A DNA stretch of 64,000 nucleotides from Aquila chrysaetos chrysaetos (taxonomy: Eukaryota; Chordata; Aves; Accipitriformes; Accipitridae), in contig NC_044014.1 in assembly GCF_900496995.4 (NCBI RefSeq), forward strand, positions 22,962,234 to 23,026,233, in the 5' to 3' direction. The position numbers and the translations under genes are program-made. The notes beneath the pieces were generated by a model, which saw only the letters and a list, made by a program, of their open reading frames with translations, did not search any database and had not been told where the DNA came from. Position 1 is the stretch's first letter; the number at the start of each line of letters is the position of its first letter. Shown piece by piece: positions 1-19,154 of this stretch.

Positions 1-3000
1 GGAACTTCTCCATGGAGCCACGCACAAAAAGAGTGGAAACAGCCTGAATGCCCTCCTCAAAGCCAGCCTATGCCAATGGCTGCAGGCAGGAAGCCCAGCA
101 GCCGTGGCCCGGGCTGCTGCGCTTAGCGTGGCATCACACACTGCCAGTGATGCTCTTGCAGCCCACACCGTGTGCAGGGCAGTGCCAGCCAACTTGCTCT
201 GACAGCAATAAGATACCAAGTGCCTCAGGGAGCTTTGGGAATTCCTACTGATGGGAGGAAAAAAAACCCAAACCATGGTCTGGGCTTCAAAGCAGCACAC
301 ACCGCTACAAAACAACCCACCATCGGAGCTCAGGAGTTAGTGCCCAACTGCAAGGACTAAATTGAGAAATAAAGTTTATTGTAATGTGTGACTCAGCCCT
401 TGCTGGAGGTCGATAATCCATTTCTGAGAATGCACCCAAAAGCACTGCTCAGCTAGCCTGGGGCTGTGCACAGCCTGAAGTTTTTGGGAGGCACGCAGCT
501 TGCTCTGCTGTCCTGTAATGGCTCTGTGCTCTGGGTCACCGTTTGGCTGCTGCTGTTTATCTTCCAGTGATTAATGGTCACTCTTGGTTCCTGCTGCAAT
601 TCCATTAAGATTAGAGACTTCAAGCTACACTGAGATGTTTAGCAGTGGGTGACCCTGGTTTCCCCATAGTTGTATTTCTGTAGTCTTGAGGAAAGAAAGA
701 TCAACTTGTCTTGTGTCCCATCCTTTTTTCTTTCTAGTTGCAGGGAAAGAGCCTGTTGCAGGCAGCACTCATGTCAGCCAGCGAAGAGAGCCTGGCTCTC
801 GGGTTGCCATGCGATTCATGTGCAGTGCACGCTGTGGCACTTGAAATCCCAGCCCACAGGCACTCTGATGGCACCATCCCCTGAACAAACACATGTATCC
901 AGAGAACAAAATGCTATTCCAGGATTGAACAGGCACAGCCTCAGCCCCTTTCCCTTTGACATGGGGCAGAGGAAGAGGCAGGGGCTCCACCTTAGCTCAG
1001 CTCCTCCTGGGGACCAAAGTATGGAGGCAGATCATCTTCCTGAAAATGCACAGTTAAGAGTCCAAAATGTTTATCTCTGCTAAAAGTAAGGCAGCACACA
1101 GGGAACATGAGCACGAAAGGAGTGAAGCAATCGGCCAGACTCCATCAGGAATCTAGTTACTCCCAGCAGTTTGACTTCTGGGATTGATGGAGCAGGAAGA
1201 GACAGCTCTGACCCCAAGACATCTAGTGTAACATCATACCTTCACCTCAGGGGATGGAAGAAAGAAAAGACACCGACCCCCCAGCCGATCGCGGAGCACC
1301 TTTCAGCCTGAGGGATAACCCTGAACCCTTTGTGGAGATCAGCAATGCCAAGCAGAGGCTGCAGCTACCGTGGGCCTGGCCGGAGGCACAGGCAGTGGGG
1401 GAAGCTCACAGGTCTGTGGGGCTGTGCCGATCTGCGGGAGGGAGCCCAGCCAGTTGGGCTTCCCTCCTACCTGTGGGTCACCAGTGGTCCGTATGCTGCT
1501 GCTGCCTAGGTCCTCAAGTATCAGGTCCCCTGCATGCCCATGGGAAGCCAAATAACATCAAAACAACCCGAGACAGCTTTTCCCCTCCAGATCAACCTGC
1601 CAAAGCAGGTTCAGCAGGTAGCCTGCTCCCCGACAGTAGCGCAGGGAGTTGAGCAGCACGCACTTGTCAATCTGAAGGCAGCTCTCAGCAGGCAACATCC
1701 ACTTCACAAAAGCCACCACTATAATTAGCCTTACTTGGCTCACAGTCAGCCTTTATGTTTCCTTCCTGCCCCTCCAAAAAAACCAAGCAAAGGCATCTTT
1801 GCTCCTGACCGATAGAGCAGCGTGTTACTGAGAACCAGGAGAGAGGTCACAGGGGCCCTCGCTTGCTCTTTTTGGGTAAACAAGGTTTCCCTCCTCACGT
1901 AGAAGTGCGCTTCTGCTCCAATGGCCCCAACATGGGCAGCTTGACACTGATGCAGAAATGGAAAGGGGGTGAATTTGAAATGAGAAAAGGCCCAGAACCA
2001 GAGCTGGTCTCTTCGCCCTGCCCTCCACTGTGCCCACGGGGCAGGGACAGCAGCTCCCAGTCCAGCTGGAGGGCTCCCTGTTGCACGGGAGCCAGGGAGA
2101 GGATGCACATGGGTAGCAACTGGAAGAAAGGGCGTGTTTGTTACAGAGTTGGGAACCTTTACCTTGGGAGCAATTGCGTACGTTGATAGAGGGAGTTACA
2201 GGTACTGGAGCAGGCTAGGAGCCAGCGCTAGTTTTACAAAACTGAAACCACTGGGCAAGCCTGGCTGCATATTGCTAATACAGGAGCTGTGCCTAAAGAA
2301 ACTGTTCTTTTATGTTAAAAGTGAGGTGAAGACTCAGATGGAGATAAATTTGGGTTTGTCTAAAGGTGTTTTTGAGGTGCCAATTTCAGTAACTCCCTGA
2401 GACCAGGCAAACAACTTGATAGAAATGCCATGAAGGTTTAGTGTTGACTTTCTTAATGTCTCTGCCTACACCGAGATCTAGCCAATGTGGAAGAAAGCTC
2501 CTTTAATTAAATCCGAAAGGGCTGTATAATCTAGAATAATACCTACAGCCTTTTGTGTCAGTGGCATGGGGTTGCCTTTGGGTAAATACATTGGTACAGA
2601 GCTCACGTGCTGTCCCCATTGCAGACTTTTCCTGTGGTCCTTCATAATCATGCTGAGCAGATCCCCCTCTCCCTTTGCTTTTGCTTCTCCGTGACCTGCT
2701 CAGTGAGCTGAGGCAGCCTTCCTTGATGCCACCATATAGGGCACATGCAATAGGTACGTAATTACATCTATACATACAAAATCTCCTCTCTGAAATCCTC
2801 CTGGTTTTAAGTTCAGTTCAAAAAGCAAACTTGTTCTGAGCCACAAGTCCCAGTTTCAACTTGAGTGTGGGCCACACTTTAAAACCAGTTTTAATCTAGG
2901 TGCCCACTGCATCTCTGAGGCAGGCCAGGCATGCTACGTTGTGCCTAGCAGCTTGGATCAACCTCATAACCACTGCACTGGTGCAGTTCAGGATGGGGCA

Positions 3001-5578
3001 TGAATTTTCAATCTGGGACTGGCTGCCCCTGAGCCTTGTACCTTGTGTTGTCATTTACACCTATGGAACCAGCTGTAAAATACTCCTCCCTGATTTTCCC
3101 ATCTTCGCTCTAGTTTGCACAGATGAAAGCAATGCAAGATGTGCAAAAAGAGTATCAAAGCAAACAGGACCCTGCACAGGAGGACAGTGTCCTTCAGTTA
3201 CAGCAAGGCAGGTCTGAATTCCTCCTTAAATCTGGTCCAGTACAGAGTCAAGCCCTAGAAGAGAGGAAATTGTGCTTGACAGATGCAATCATATGCAAAT
3301 GGCTGTAGAAGAGGGGAAATTATCATCTACAAACATTGGGCAGAAATTCCATCTGCCGCCGCCTCAAGAAGGGCTCTTAATAAATTCTGAGACAGCAAAG
3401 TGACACACATCTTAATCAAGACTTAATCCATGGAATTAATTCACTGCGCGTTTCTGCATAATTCCGAGAGTAATGCTAAAAGCCATGGCAATATCAGCAG
3501 CAGATGGACTCCCCCTACTCCATGCAAAGGTATTATAGAAAACACAGCCCCTGTCACATCACTTCGTGTACGTACACATGGCAAAAAGCAACAGGGCTGT
3601 ACCCTGCTGCTGCCAGGAACTTACACAGCCGGCGGACATCAAAGGTCAGGCTTGCTGCGAGGTGGAAATGGAAACCAACCTCACAGCAAAGATGGAGCCC
3701 CTGCCACTTCTCTCCCACAGGAGAGGAGCAGCCCAGAGCGAGGCAAAGGTCTGGGAAACAGACACCAGGTCCCTTCATTAGATGCTGCTTTCGGAGAGCA
3801 CTGATTGAGGCTGGTGTTGAGACAGATTCGTCAGCGCCCGGGAAAGGCTAGGGGTGGAGGTCAAGCGAAGGGGAGAGCCAGGGAAACTGCTGGTGATTTT
3901 GTGAGCAAGATCTGCTGCAGAAACTGGGCAGATAACCATTAGAAATGGCTCCTTGCCCTCTTACCACGGTCTGGGAAGCACGCTGCAGGTATGGGGGTCA
4001 GCCTTGCCAAGGGCCCTGGCAGCAGCCCTGCTCAAATTGGTAGGAGGTTTTAGACAGCTCTGAAAATACATTCTTAGTCACTGTCATCCACCTCCAAAGG
4101 AGGTGCAACAGCTATGCGATTAATCTCTTGTTTACATGTCTAAACGCTAGTGCAGTCCAGACAAAATACTGCCTTCAGCAGGCTCCCTCCCTGACACGCA
4201 TGAATTTGAGGGGCTGGGCAATCGTTTACCAGCTAGAATCCAGTCTTCACAACTGACCTCCACCTGCAGTTTGGAAATCCCAAACTTCTGGTCCAAACCC
4301 CCCTAAACCCAGGGGTCCCAGATCCTGGCACAGTGCATCAGCTGCTGTTATGGTTTAGAGTGAGAGGCTCCCTAGCTGGGAAGGTGAGCTATTAGCTGGG
4401 GTGACTAGAGTTTCCGGGGCTATGGCCCCCTCAAAGCGGTCCAGCCTTCAAAAACCATTACACCTGCATTGGTCCTGCATACAGCAGGGTTATGACCCAA
4501 AACTCAGATTAAGGGCTAACGCAGGGCCAGTTCACCTTTCCAGGGTGATGTGGCTGGACTTGTAGCCCGTACTGCTTCATGCCTGCCTCTTCGTGAGTGT
4601 CCAGGGTGGTCCAGAACAAAGTGGTGCTCTCAGCTGAGCTCTTCTGGGCAACACAGGTGGAGGGTGCAGGGGCCCCGAGGAAGAGCATGATGAGAGTAAT
4701 TGATCCTGGGACAGAGGTGTGGAAAGAGGTGGTAGAGAAATCCCAGTGGTGCCCGCAGTTGTGGGGAGCAGCACCGCCAGCTTCCCAGCTGGGATGCTTT
4801 CAGCCAGGGGAGGTGGTTCACAGGCACAGGACAGTCACTTGGGAGGACATGGGGAGCCTTCAGCCAGGACGACCCAAGGGTGGAAGCGAGCTGCTGCTGC
4901 AGCCAGGATCACTCATTCCCAGGCACCCAAGGGTGCGTAATGCGATTCCCGTGTTAATTCAGGCTACAGAGGTCCTTATGTACCCCAGAGGACTCCACTC
5001 GCACTGCCTGGGTCCCTGCTTGCAGCAGCAGCTGTGCAGGCAGACATGCCTTCCTATCAGTGCCACGCACAGGGGTGCTCTTCTTTTGCGATTGTGTGTG
5101 TGTACGTCTGTGTTAGTGCTCTCTGGACAGCTTTACTTGGGCTTGACCGGTTTGTGCAGAAGCAAGGGAGAAAGAGGAGGGAAGCTGGGCAGGGAGGATG
5201 GGAGAGGTGAGATGTCTGGAGAAGGTGCTAACAGCCCTTGGCTGGTCCAGAACCACTTCCTCAGATCTCCGTTACACAGCATGCTCCCGGTGTTGCTATT
5301 TCAGTCTGAATGTCACCTATAAATTGGAGGCTCTTTCTCTGAAGGCTGCAAATAGAAGTGTCACTAGATGATCTTTGATTTATAGGGAAGCTCAGCAGAA
5401 AGCCTGGCATGTCCATTTTCCAGCCAGGAAACTCAAAGGGGTCCAAGGATCACAGAGGGATCCTTTGCTTTTCCTAGGTCTTTCCTCAAGGGTTGGCAAG
5501 TCCCTCCCAGAAGGGGTGGGGAGAGGTCACATACACAAATTCATCTCTCTAATCACCCTGTGCCTGCTGCTTTTTCAG
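1..5578. other. PITX3 upstream non-coding region
   Basis: I see no exon with homology to a known protein here. The open frames on both strands are short, lack domain-like composition and overlap each other, as expected of non-coding DNA. The stretch lies 5' of the first PITX3 coding exon and could hold its non-coding first exon and promoter, but I could not place either. A weak TATA-like CTATAAAT lies at about 5311. A polyadenylation-like hexamer occurs on each strand near 368-380. In mammals GBF1 lies divergently beyond PITX3, but no GBF1 exon was recognised in this part. Confidence 0.6.
368..380. terminator. Paired poly(A)-signal hexamers on both strands
   Basis: AATAAA is at 368-373 on the plus strand and TTTATT (AATAAA on the minus strand) is at 375-380. 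A GT-rich stretch follows on the plus side. No transcript ending here is known to me, so this is only a candidate end for unannotated transcripts and may be chance. Confidence 0.2.
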
Positions 5579-5610
5579 ATTCCTTGTCCTCTGCCACCCA
5601 TCCCTGCCCC
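5579..5610 (+). other. PITX3: PITX3 5' UTR part of first coding exon
   Basis: A good splice acceptor (pyrimidine tract ending TTTTTCAG) finishes at 5578. The exon then runs 32 non-coding bases to an ATG in strong context (CCCCATGG). This implies at least one non-coding exon further upstream, as in mammalian PITX3. Its position is not visible here. Confidence 0.6.
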
Positions 5611-12335
<6,725 letters not shown>

Positions 12336-13300
12336 AGGGCTGCCTTCCGCCAACCATGGACTTGACCTTAGCCTGACAAAAGGAGACCTTTAGCCCTACA
12401 ACAGCGTACGTCCTGCAGAGAATGAGAGTGAACACGAGAGAGCAAGAGAGAGAGAGAGCACGGTGAGCAGGCAGACGGACCTCTATGAAGATTTGTCTAA
12501 CTATCGTATGGTGAATTTTGACTGTCTTTCCCCTCCCAAACCCCTTCCCCTCTTGCCCACCAAACCTCCTCCTTCGTGGTAAAGAAACCAAAACAGTCTA
12601 CTGGAAGCCCCACGGGGAAATAGGAGCCCCAACATGCAGGGTGCCTGACCCACAGGCAGCAGAACAAAGCGTGTTTCAGTCTGCCTCTCTGAGCCCCACA
12701 GGAGGGAGCTCCCCAAATCCATGGGACAGCACAGGCAGCCAGATGCCACCCCTGCAGGGAACAGCCACGGACAGGGCAATGTGGGGGCTGCCATTCAGTG
12801 CTCGGCTGACCCCACCTCCCTGCACACATGCGAGATTTCAGTTAAAGACATCTTGCCCACTTATTTATCACACAGCCAGTAAGGAAAGCCTTGTCTCAGT
12901 CAATTGGCATCTCTCTTTATAATGCATATATATGCACGGCCCTTCAGACTTGAAGCCTTTAGGAACTGGGAGTCGCAAGGATATGAAATATGTGTGTGTA
13001 TATATATCATATATATACAAATACATATATTGACATTAAAATATGCTTTTTTGTTTTGTACGTGAAATAACGTACAAAGTAGACCTTAAAACCAAAAACC
13101 CTGTAAAGCAAGCACATCCACCGAGGTGGCATCCAGCCTGTCATGCTTTACTGCTTCAGTCATTTCCAGTCAGACAGGAACACCTTTGCCAGTGTACATC
13201 CAAAGCATCTCCTTTTGCAACAATCAGCTCCCCCTTGCACATCTCCTTCCCTTCCCTTCTCCAAATCCCATTTCCAAAAAAGATAATAAAATAAAAGTTG
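12336..13300 (+). other. PITX3: PITX3 3' UTR
   Basis: This is the inferred 3' UTR after the TGA at 12333-12335. It contains an (AG)n-like run near 12440 and an AT-rich TATATA tract at about 12925-13030. Two ends are possible: an ATTAAA at 13035-13040 or a doubled AATAAA at 13285-13295. Confidence 0.55.
13285..13295 (+). terminator. PITX3: Candidate PITX3 poly(A) signal
   Basis: Two overlapping AATAAA hexamers (13285-13290 and 13290-13295) lie 950 bases past the PITX3 stop. The nearer ATTAAA at 13035 is an alternative. Confidence 0.45.
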
Positions 13301-15839
13301 GCACAATCCCTTTGAGGCTTCTGCCTGTCTGGTTATTGAGAGCACGAACCTGCATCTGCAGACTCAGAAATCGAGCACCAGCAGCCCAGGTGAGAGCAAG
13401 CATCCTTGGGAGCGCTGGCACAAGGCAGCCCAAGTTGGAAGAGGGGCCTCAGGTCTAGAGGAACCATCTCTGTTCCTCACAAGTTAATCACCTGGCTCCT
13501 CAGGACAGCAAAAGCCCACGGACACAGTATGAAGGGGAAAACAAGCCCTCTGCTCCCTGTCTGCGTGCATGCACTGTGGCAGGAAGGTTGAGCCTCTCCT
13601 GGCTCAGGCTTCCCTGCCATGCTGGATGGGGCCCAGGGGAGAGGCTGGCTTGCAGCAACCTGCCCTGTTTCTGTTGGGAAAGCCGTGAAACAGGGGTGGC
13701 TCTCCCAAGATGTACATGCACCAGGGGGACCTGCTGCTTCAGCCAATGCAGAGGGATGCAGTGGGTTCTTCCAACAGCCTAAGGAAGCTCCATATGCAAC
13801 AGGGGGAGCAGGACATCCCTGCCCCGTGCAGCCTCCTTTCCCTTCATCAGGCACATGCTCCAAGGTGAAAGCACAACCAGGATATTTTACTTTTCTCTTA
13901 GGGAAAAAAACCCAACAAACACATCACCACAACAAACTGTCTTGGATGAATGGGACAGGCAAACCTTGCATAAACAACGCTTCTGCAATGTTGCTAGCAT
14001 GCAGAGAGAAAGCAAGTCCTTTGCTGAGAAGGGATCCTCACTAGAACACAATAAGAGGTCCCTCACAAGCAAAGCATATGAGCCACTCAGTCTTTGCCAA
14101 AGCCTGTTCCCCAGGGAGCAGCTGCTGCTGAACGTATTGGTGAGCAGATGCTGAAAGCAGTCACAGACGTCAGCCCAACTTCACTGTAACAAAATTATTC
14201 TTTGCTCTGAGCTAATCCAGAAGGAGGGAGCCAAGTTACCCTGCACTGAAACAGTTACTGCTGGAAGCACAACCCTATCCACAACATGCATTCTAAGATC
14301 AAGCATGAACATCTAAAACATAGATGTAGTGCATCCAAGATGAGACCATTCATTGTAACCTGGATCCTACCTCGCTGCTGGGCACCAGTGCTGCTGAGAT
14401 AGCTTCAGTGGTTAGTCTCCATTCTGTGCTGGAGCCTCCATCCAGCAGCCTTCCCACCAAACACACGCCTCATCTTGGTGCTATTGTGTTTAACTCCTTC
14501 TCTTCCCTTTCCCCCTAAGGGAAAAAAGAAGGGCCTAGGCTTCTCTCTAATATCCTGTCCTCCACTGGGCCTGGCTCACAGCTGAATCCAACTCCTCTCC
14601 CTGATAACCCAAGCCAGGTTGTGCCATAATCCTCTCCCACTCCTTGATGAAGGAGCTGGGCTCTTCACACACCCGGTCCTTGCCCTACAAGCTTTCCACA
14701 CCCCCTGCTACTCCACCCCCTGTTGATCTCAAGCACAGGTGGGAACACGGCTATGCCAGAACAAGCCTCTCTCGTAAAGACGCAGCTTTGCCTGGAGAAG
14801 AAATTGAAGGGAGACCCAGCTTCCCTTTCACTTGAGTGATGTGTCTATAGAGGGAAAGAAAATTCTCCCTTCTCTTCTCCCCAGCTGAAGCCAAGAGCAA
14901 CATGAGCTCCTCCTTCCCTTTTAACCTGCTCTAGTGGCTGCACTTTGCCTTGAGCAGTTTCTGTGCAGCTTTGGTTGTCCATGTTGCCATGATGCTTGTG
15001 AAGATCCTCTACTTGTCTCACAGAGCAGATGAGGTTCGGTTGGGGTGGGGGTGTACAAGCCTGGCTGCTGCTGACCATTGCAGGATTCAGCTGATGAAAG
15101 ATACGCCCAAATATACAGAGCAGAAGGCCAACTCCAGCACATGGTTCTCATGATCTCCTGTTGGAGCCAGTGGGGAAAAGTCAAGACCTAGTTTAGGTAC
15201 TGATTTTTCAGCCTGAGGTTTTCCATGCAGTCATTTCAATTAACGTTACGGCAGACCAGTCTGATTTCTGAGCAGGACAGACCCAATCAGTACCCACACG
15301 AGGCAACTGGTGCATACAAGTGTGTGGCCAGGGGCTCTGCAGGCTGGCTAGTTTGTCCAAGTTTCTCCTTCCAGATCCTGTATGGAGAAGTTGGTGGGGT
15401 CTGTTTCTGCAGTCAGAGGTATTGTACCATGTAGGATCCAGATGGCAAACCACACACCAGCTCTGAGCTGAGCGCACTTTGTACAATGGCACCAAGTAAC
15501 TGACACAACCTCGGGAAAACCTTAAAATCTGCAGACACCAGAGATGGCCAACAGTAAATAAAAAAGTGAGCAAGTTGGCAGCAGAGAGCTCTGGGAGACA
15601 TCCCCTGCTTTCCAAATGCCACCTGCCTTCCTGATGCAGCTGAGCCAGTACAACCTCCCACATTCGGCTCCCTTCTTGTGGGGCCCGGACATGGACATCG
15701 TGCTCTCTGGTCCAGCACAAATACAGCAGGTGTCCTACAGACCTTCTCCAGGATGTGTCTCTCTCACAAGTCCCCAGTACCTTCCTAGCTGTATCACCTT
15801 GGTACTGCAACCCAAGCAGGGTCCTGCTTAATCTGAAGA

Positions 15840-16520
15840 CCTGTTAGGCAAGTAACTTTGTCACTGGATACTTCCCAATCTGCGGATTTAGCAAGTGCAC
15901 ACTCTCCTCCATCATCCAGGGTATTAATGGAAATGCTGAACAAAGCCAGACCCAGAACAGATGTCCCTGAACTTCATTCAGCAGACCCCTTCCTTTTCAA
16001 CGGTGAACTGCAGATAACTCTCTGGGTGTAATTATCCAGTGGGTTTTGTACCTACCCAACATCCCATCCACATCATCCTTAAGAGCCACTTAAATGGCAG
16101 CCAGGGCTCTTCTTCACCATGCCCTTACCCTTTCGTAGAGGAAAATCAGATTATTTTGACCAGATTCTGGTTTTGACAGGTCCATATAGCTCCTGCTCAT
16201 CTCCGCTGCTTACAAGTAGTGAGATTATTTGTTCCAGCATTTTTTTGGGTGGTCAGTGGGTGAGGGGATTTAACTGTCAGCAGTTCCTGGCTTTTGACCC
16301 CAGTCTCCATTTTGAAGGGGTGGGGGTACGACACTTGCATTTTACAGTCTTTCCGTGCCTCACTGTCCCCCAGTAGTTCTCACAGATAACAGCAAATATT
16401 TCTGGGATTGCTTTGCGTGAAGTTCACCACGCCCAGGTGGTCTGAAAACTTCCCTTTTATCTAAATACTCTCTTCCTTGCACTTTCCTTATTCAAGGCCA
16501 GGCTTTTAGCGCCCATCACC
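15840..16520 (-). mobile_element. Degraded CR1-type LINE fragment, antisense
   Basis: Read on the minus strand, 15865-15965 gives VLGLALFSISINTLDDGGECALAKSAD. This is a decayed copy of the CR1 reverse-transcriptase block that normally reads VLGPVLFNIFINDLDDG...CTLSKFADD. The catalytic FADD is lost (SAD). Upstream minus-strand sequence to about 16520 still resembles the CR1 ORF2 stretch before it, but stops and indels break the frame. It is an old, dead copy and its boundaries are approximate. Confidence 0.65.
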
Positions 16521-16869
16521 GGCATGGCTTGTGCTATCCATTTCCCTGTAGCGGTCATTATCTGAAGGCTAACACAAAGTGCACCGAACAGTTGGGTCTC
16601 CTCAGCGGCTGCCATCAGCGTTTCCCCTCTCTGCTGACAAGCAGCACAATGCCGTCCTTAGCTAGTCTCTGACTCTTAAGACGGTGGAGACTTGTTTTCT
16701 GACACCTCTTGCTTTGTGCACGCTAGGTTTTACCACGGTCTTTCAGCGGAGCTCCAAACCGCAGGCTGGACGGGAACATCCCAGCTCCTGCCGGAGATAA
16801 CCAAAACCTGGGCTCAGGCAGATAGGTAGCTGTAAGAGGGGGATCTAATTTCTGTCGTAATTGCCTTTT

Positions 16870-17450
16870 AGGACCTGGGTGCAGCCAGGCACGGGGAAGG
16901 CTGGGCTGGGGGAATCTTCCTTGCCGCCCGCGGCAGCGCTGAGGCCAGAGCCCCGCGGGGCCAGCCGGGCTGCGGCGCCGGCAGCGGGCAGCGGGCAGCG
17001 GGCAGCGGGCAGCGGGCAGCGGGCAGCGGCAGGCGTCCCCCGCCGGCCGGGCGGGCCGGGCCAAGGCGACAGCAGGCGAGGTGGTGGCACCTAGCGGCTG
17101 CTGGCACCCGGGGCGGCCCGGGGCTGGCCCCGCCGGCGGCAGCCCCCGGGCAGCCCGGGGATGGGGGGTGCCGCGCTCCTGGACCCCGCGCCCGGAGGAC
17201 GGGAAAAGCCTCCGGCAAAATCCTTCGCCTCTGCCGGTCCCCGCCGGCTCTCCAGCCCCGCTTCGCCGCCTCTTGCAGCCCGGGGCTCCGTCTGCTCCTG
17301 CCCTCCAAGGCTTCCTCCCTGCAGCACGTCCCCTGCCCCGTCCCCTGCTCCTCCCTTGCACCCCGCATCCCTCCGACCACCCCTAAGCCAAGCTGCTCCG
17401 GCTGCCCAGGGGTCCCCAAAGGCGCCTTCAGCAGGGACCGCGGCTCCCCC
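16870..17450. promoter_or_regulatory. CpG island without an assigned gene
   Basis: The stretch is strongly GC- and CpG-rich, with many CCGG/GCCGGC sites, and lies between the 3' ends of PITX3 and ELOVL3, neither of which starts here. GC-driven open frames occur on both strands but none has a recognisable domain. It could be a promoter of a non-coding RNA or of a distal alternative transcript. Confidence 0.6.
16981..17029. repeat. Tandem heptamer GCAGCGG x7
   Basis: Seven exact head-to-tail copies of GCAGCGG sit inside the CpG island. The tract is a GC-rich minisatellite and likely polymorphic in length. Confidence 0.95.
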
Positions 17451-19154
17451 TGAGCGATGGCTCCCACACGAGAGAGGCAACTAATTGCTGTCCGTGCCCT
17501 CAAAGTAAAAAAGAACTAAAATAGACAAAAACTCAAGAGACGCCCTCTCCGAAACTGGTCTGTTGGCTATTTCAGCTCACCAGCAACACAGAAAAAGGAC
17601 TTTTCTTCACAGAGTACCAGGAGGAGTCATTTCCACAAAGCTTCAGGGAAATAGCACTGACCTGGGGAAGGGGGACACCATTATTAGCTCCCTGAGTCCC
17701 AGCAAACACCACCGCATTCCTCACACCTGCAGCTCAGCACTCCAGACAACTTGCCAAACAGCAGCAGCAGCAGCAGCAATATAAAACACGGGAGAAATCA
17801 AAGTCTTCCCCTGCCTAGGTCTGGGCAATTTATTGTTATTTCTTGTTTAGCCAGGGAGAACGGCAGGGTGAAGGCGCTGATGCTGGCCTCATGGCGTGCG
17901 TTCCCTGGGGTGGGTGTAGGGCAGGCAGGGTAAGGTGAGCCCTCCTGGCAGCATTGGAAAGCGGGGTACCCTCATTCTGGGAGGAGGGATGCGGCTCTTT
18001 GAAAAGCTGCAATGCCTCTCGGAGGGGGAGAAAGGGTCCCTACAAGACATTCTAAGCAAACCCTCCTTCTGCTGGGGTGATTCCTGCCCCATGAAAGATA
18101 CTTTGTACCTCAGAAGCCTGCATGGATGGACCAGCAGCAAAGAGCTCTTCAGAGGTGAAGCCGTCTGGAGATAGAGAGCCCTGCCTCCAGTGCCCTGCTC
18201 TGCACCACTGAGTGAGGCAGTGGTTGGGCAGCTGACCTCATCCCACAGAGCATCACCTCTGAAGCACCAAGAGCACGTCAGGCAGTTTAGGTAGAAAAGA
18301 GCAACTGTGGAAACACACCACTTCTTCAATGCTCTTGCGCTTGTAGGGATGCCTGGTGCAGCTGAGGGAGTGCTGCTGGGGCAGCTGTAGGCACGTGCGA
18401 GGAGGGCAGGGAGCTAGCGGCTGCCTCACTGGGACCACGGCTGTCACAGAAAGTGCCTCAAATAGCGCCCTGCAGGAGAGAGGTCACCCCATTACTCCCA
18501 CGTGTTCACAATCCCCTCCTCTCTAAAGAGAGCTCCCAAACATGGAGGCCAGTTTATTCCTCTTCCCCAAATACCATGACCTCAGCTGCCTGCTTCTGCG
18601 TTTCCCGAAGCCGGGGAAGGTGCTGCTCTGCTCCTACCCACCACGCTGGGAAGTCCAGAGCAGGGGCCATGCTCATCAGGGGAGGCTGGGCAGGGCACAG
18701 GCTGCTGCCATCTCCCAGGGTGGGAAGCGTAGTCCACAGTCCTGCGGTAGTTTTCCAGCCCACTGCCCCAAGGGCCAAATCCCATCCACCCAGAGGCTCG
18801 AACACTGGGGTGCTCCAGGCCAGGCTCAGGCACCAGGGCGTCTTGGCTTTATCAGGCACAGTGCCTTTGAGCAGCCACATGCTCAGTTCAGATGGTAAAA
18901 CAAAAGCCTGATTTTTTTAATCATCTCCCTCTCATTTCTAGTTCCCTGGTGTTGAGCAAAGGGGCTTGGGCAGCAGGACCAGCTGTTGATGACTGCGGAA
19001 GGGGGAAGCACAGAGCGACAGAGCCTGCCGGACACCTTGCTGTTGCTAACCCACAGGAAGACACAGGATTGAGACAGAGAAAGCAACACTTCTCTCACAG
19101 TTCAGAACAAAGGTCAGGTATGAAAAAGGCACCAAACAAATCAATCCATACATG

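Larger units (their letters stand above)
13301..19154. other. Spacer between convergent PITX3 and ELOVL3
   Basis: No protein-coding exon was recognised. Contents noted: an antisense CR1 remnant (15840-16520), a CpG island (16870-17450), a heptamer tandem repeat (16981-17029) and a short CAG run (about 17759-17778). A 200-codon minus-strand frame at 15208-15810 has no domain or family resemblance that I can see. The rest looks like unique non-coding sequence. Confidence 0.6.

Noticed and set aside
4597-5322. 241-codon plus-strand frame upstream of PITX3
   Set aside because: No recognisable domain and poor start context, with other frames overlapping. Likely chance.
15208-15810. 200-codon minus-strand frame beside the old CR1 copy
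   Set aside because: I could not match it to CR1 ORF2 or to any family, and composition looks random. Not called.
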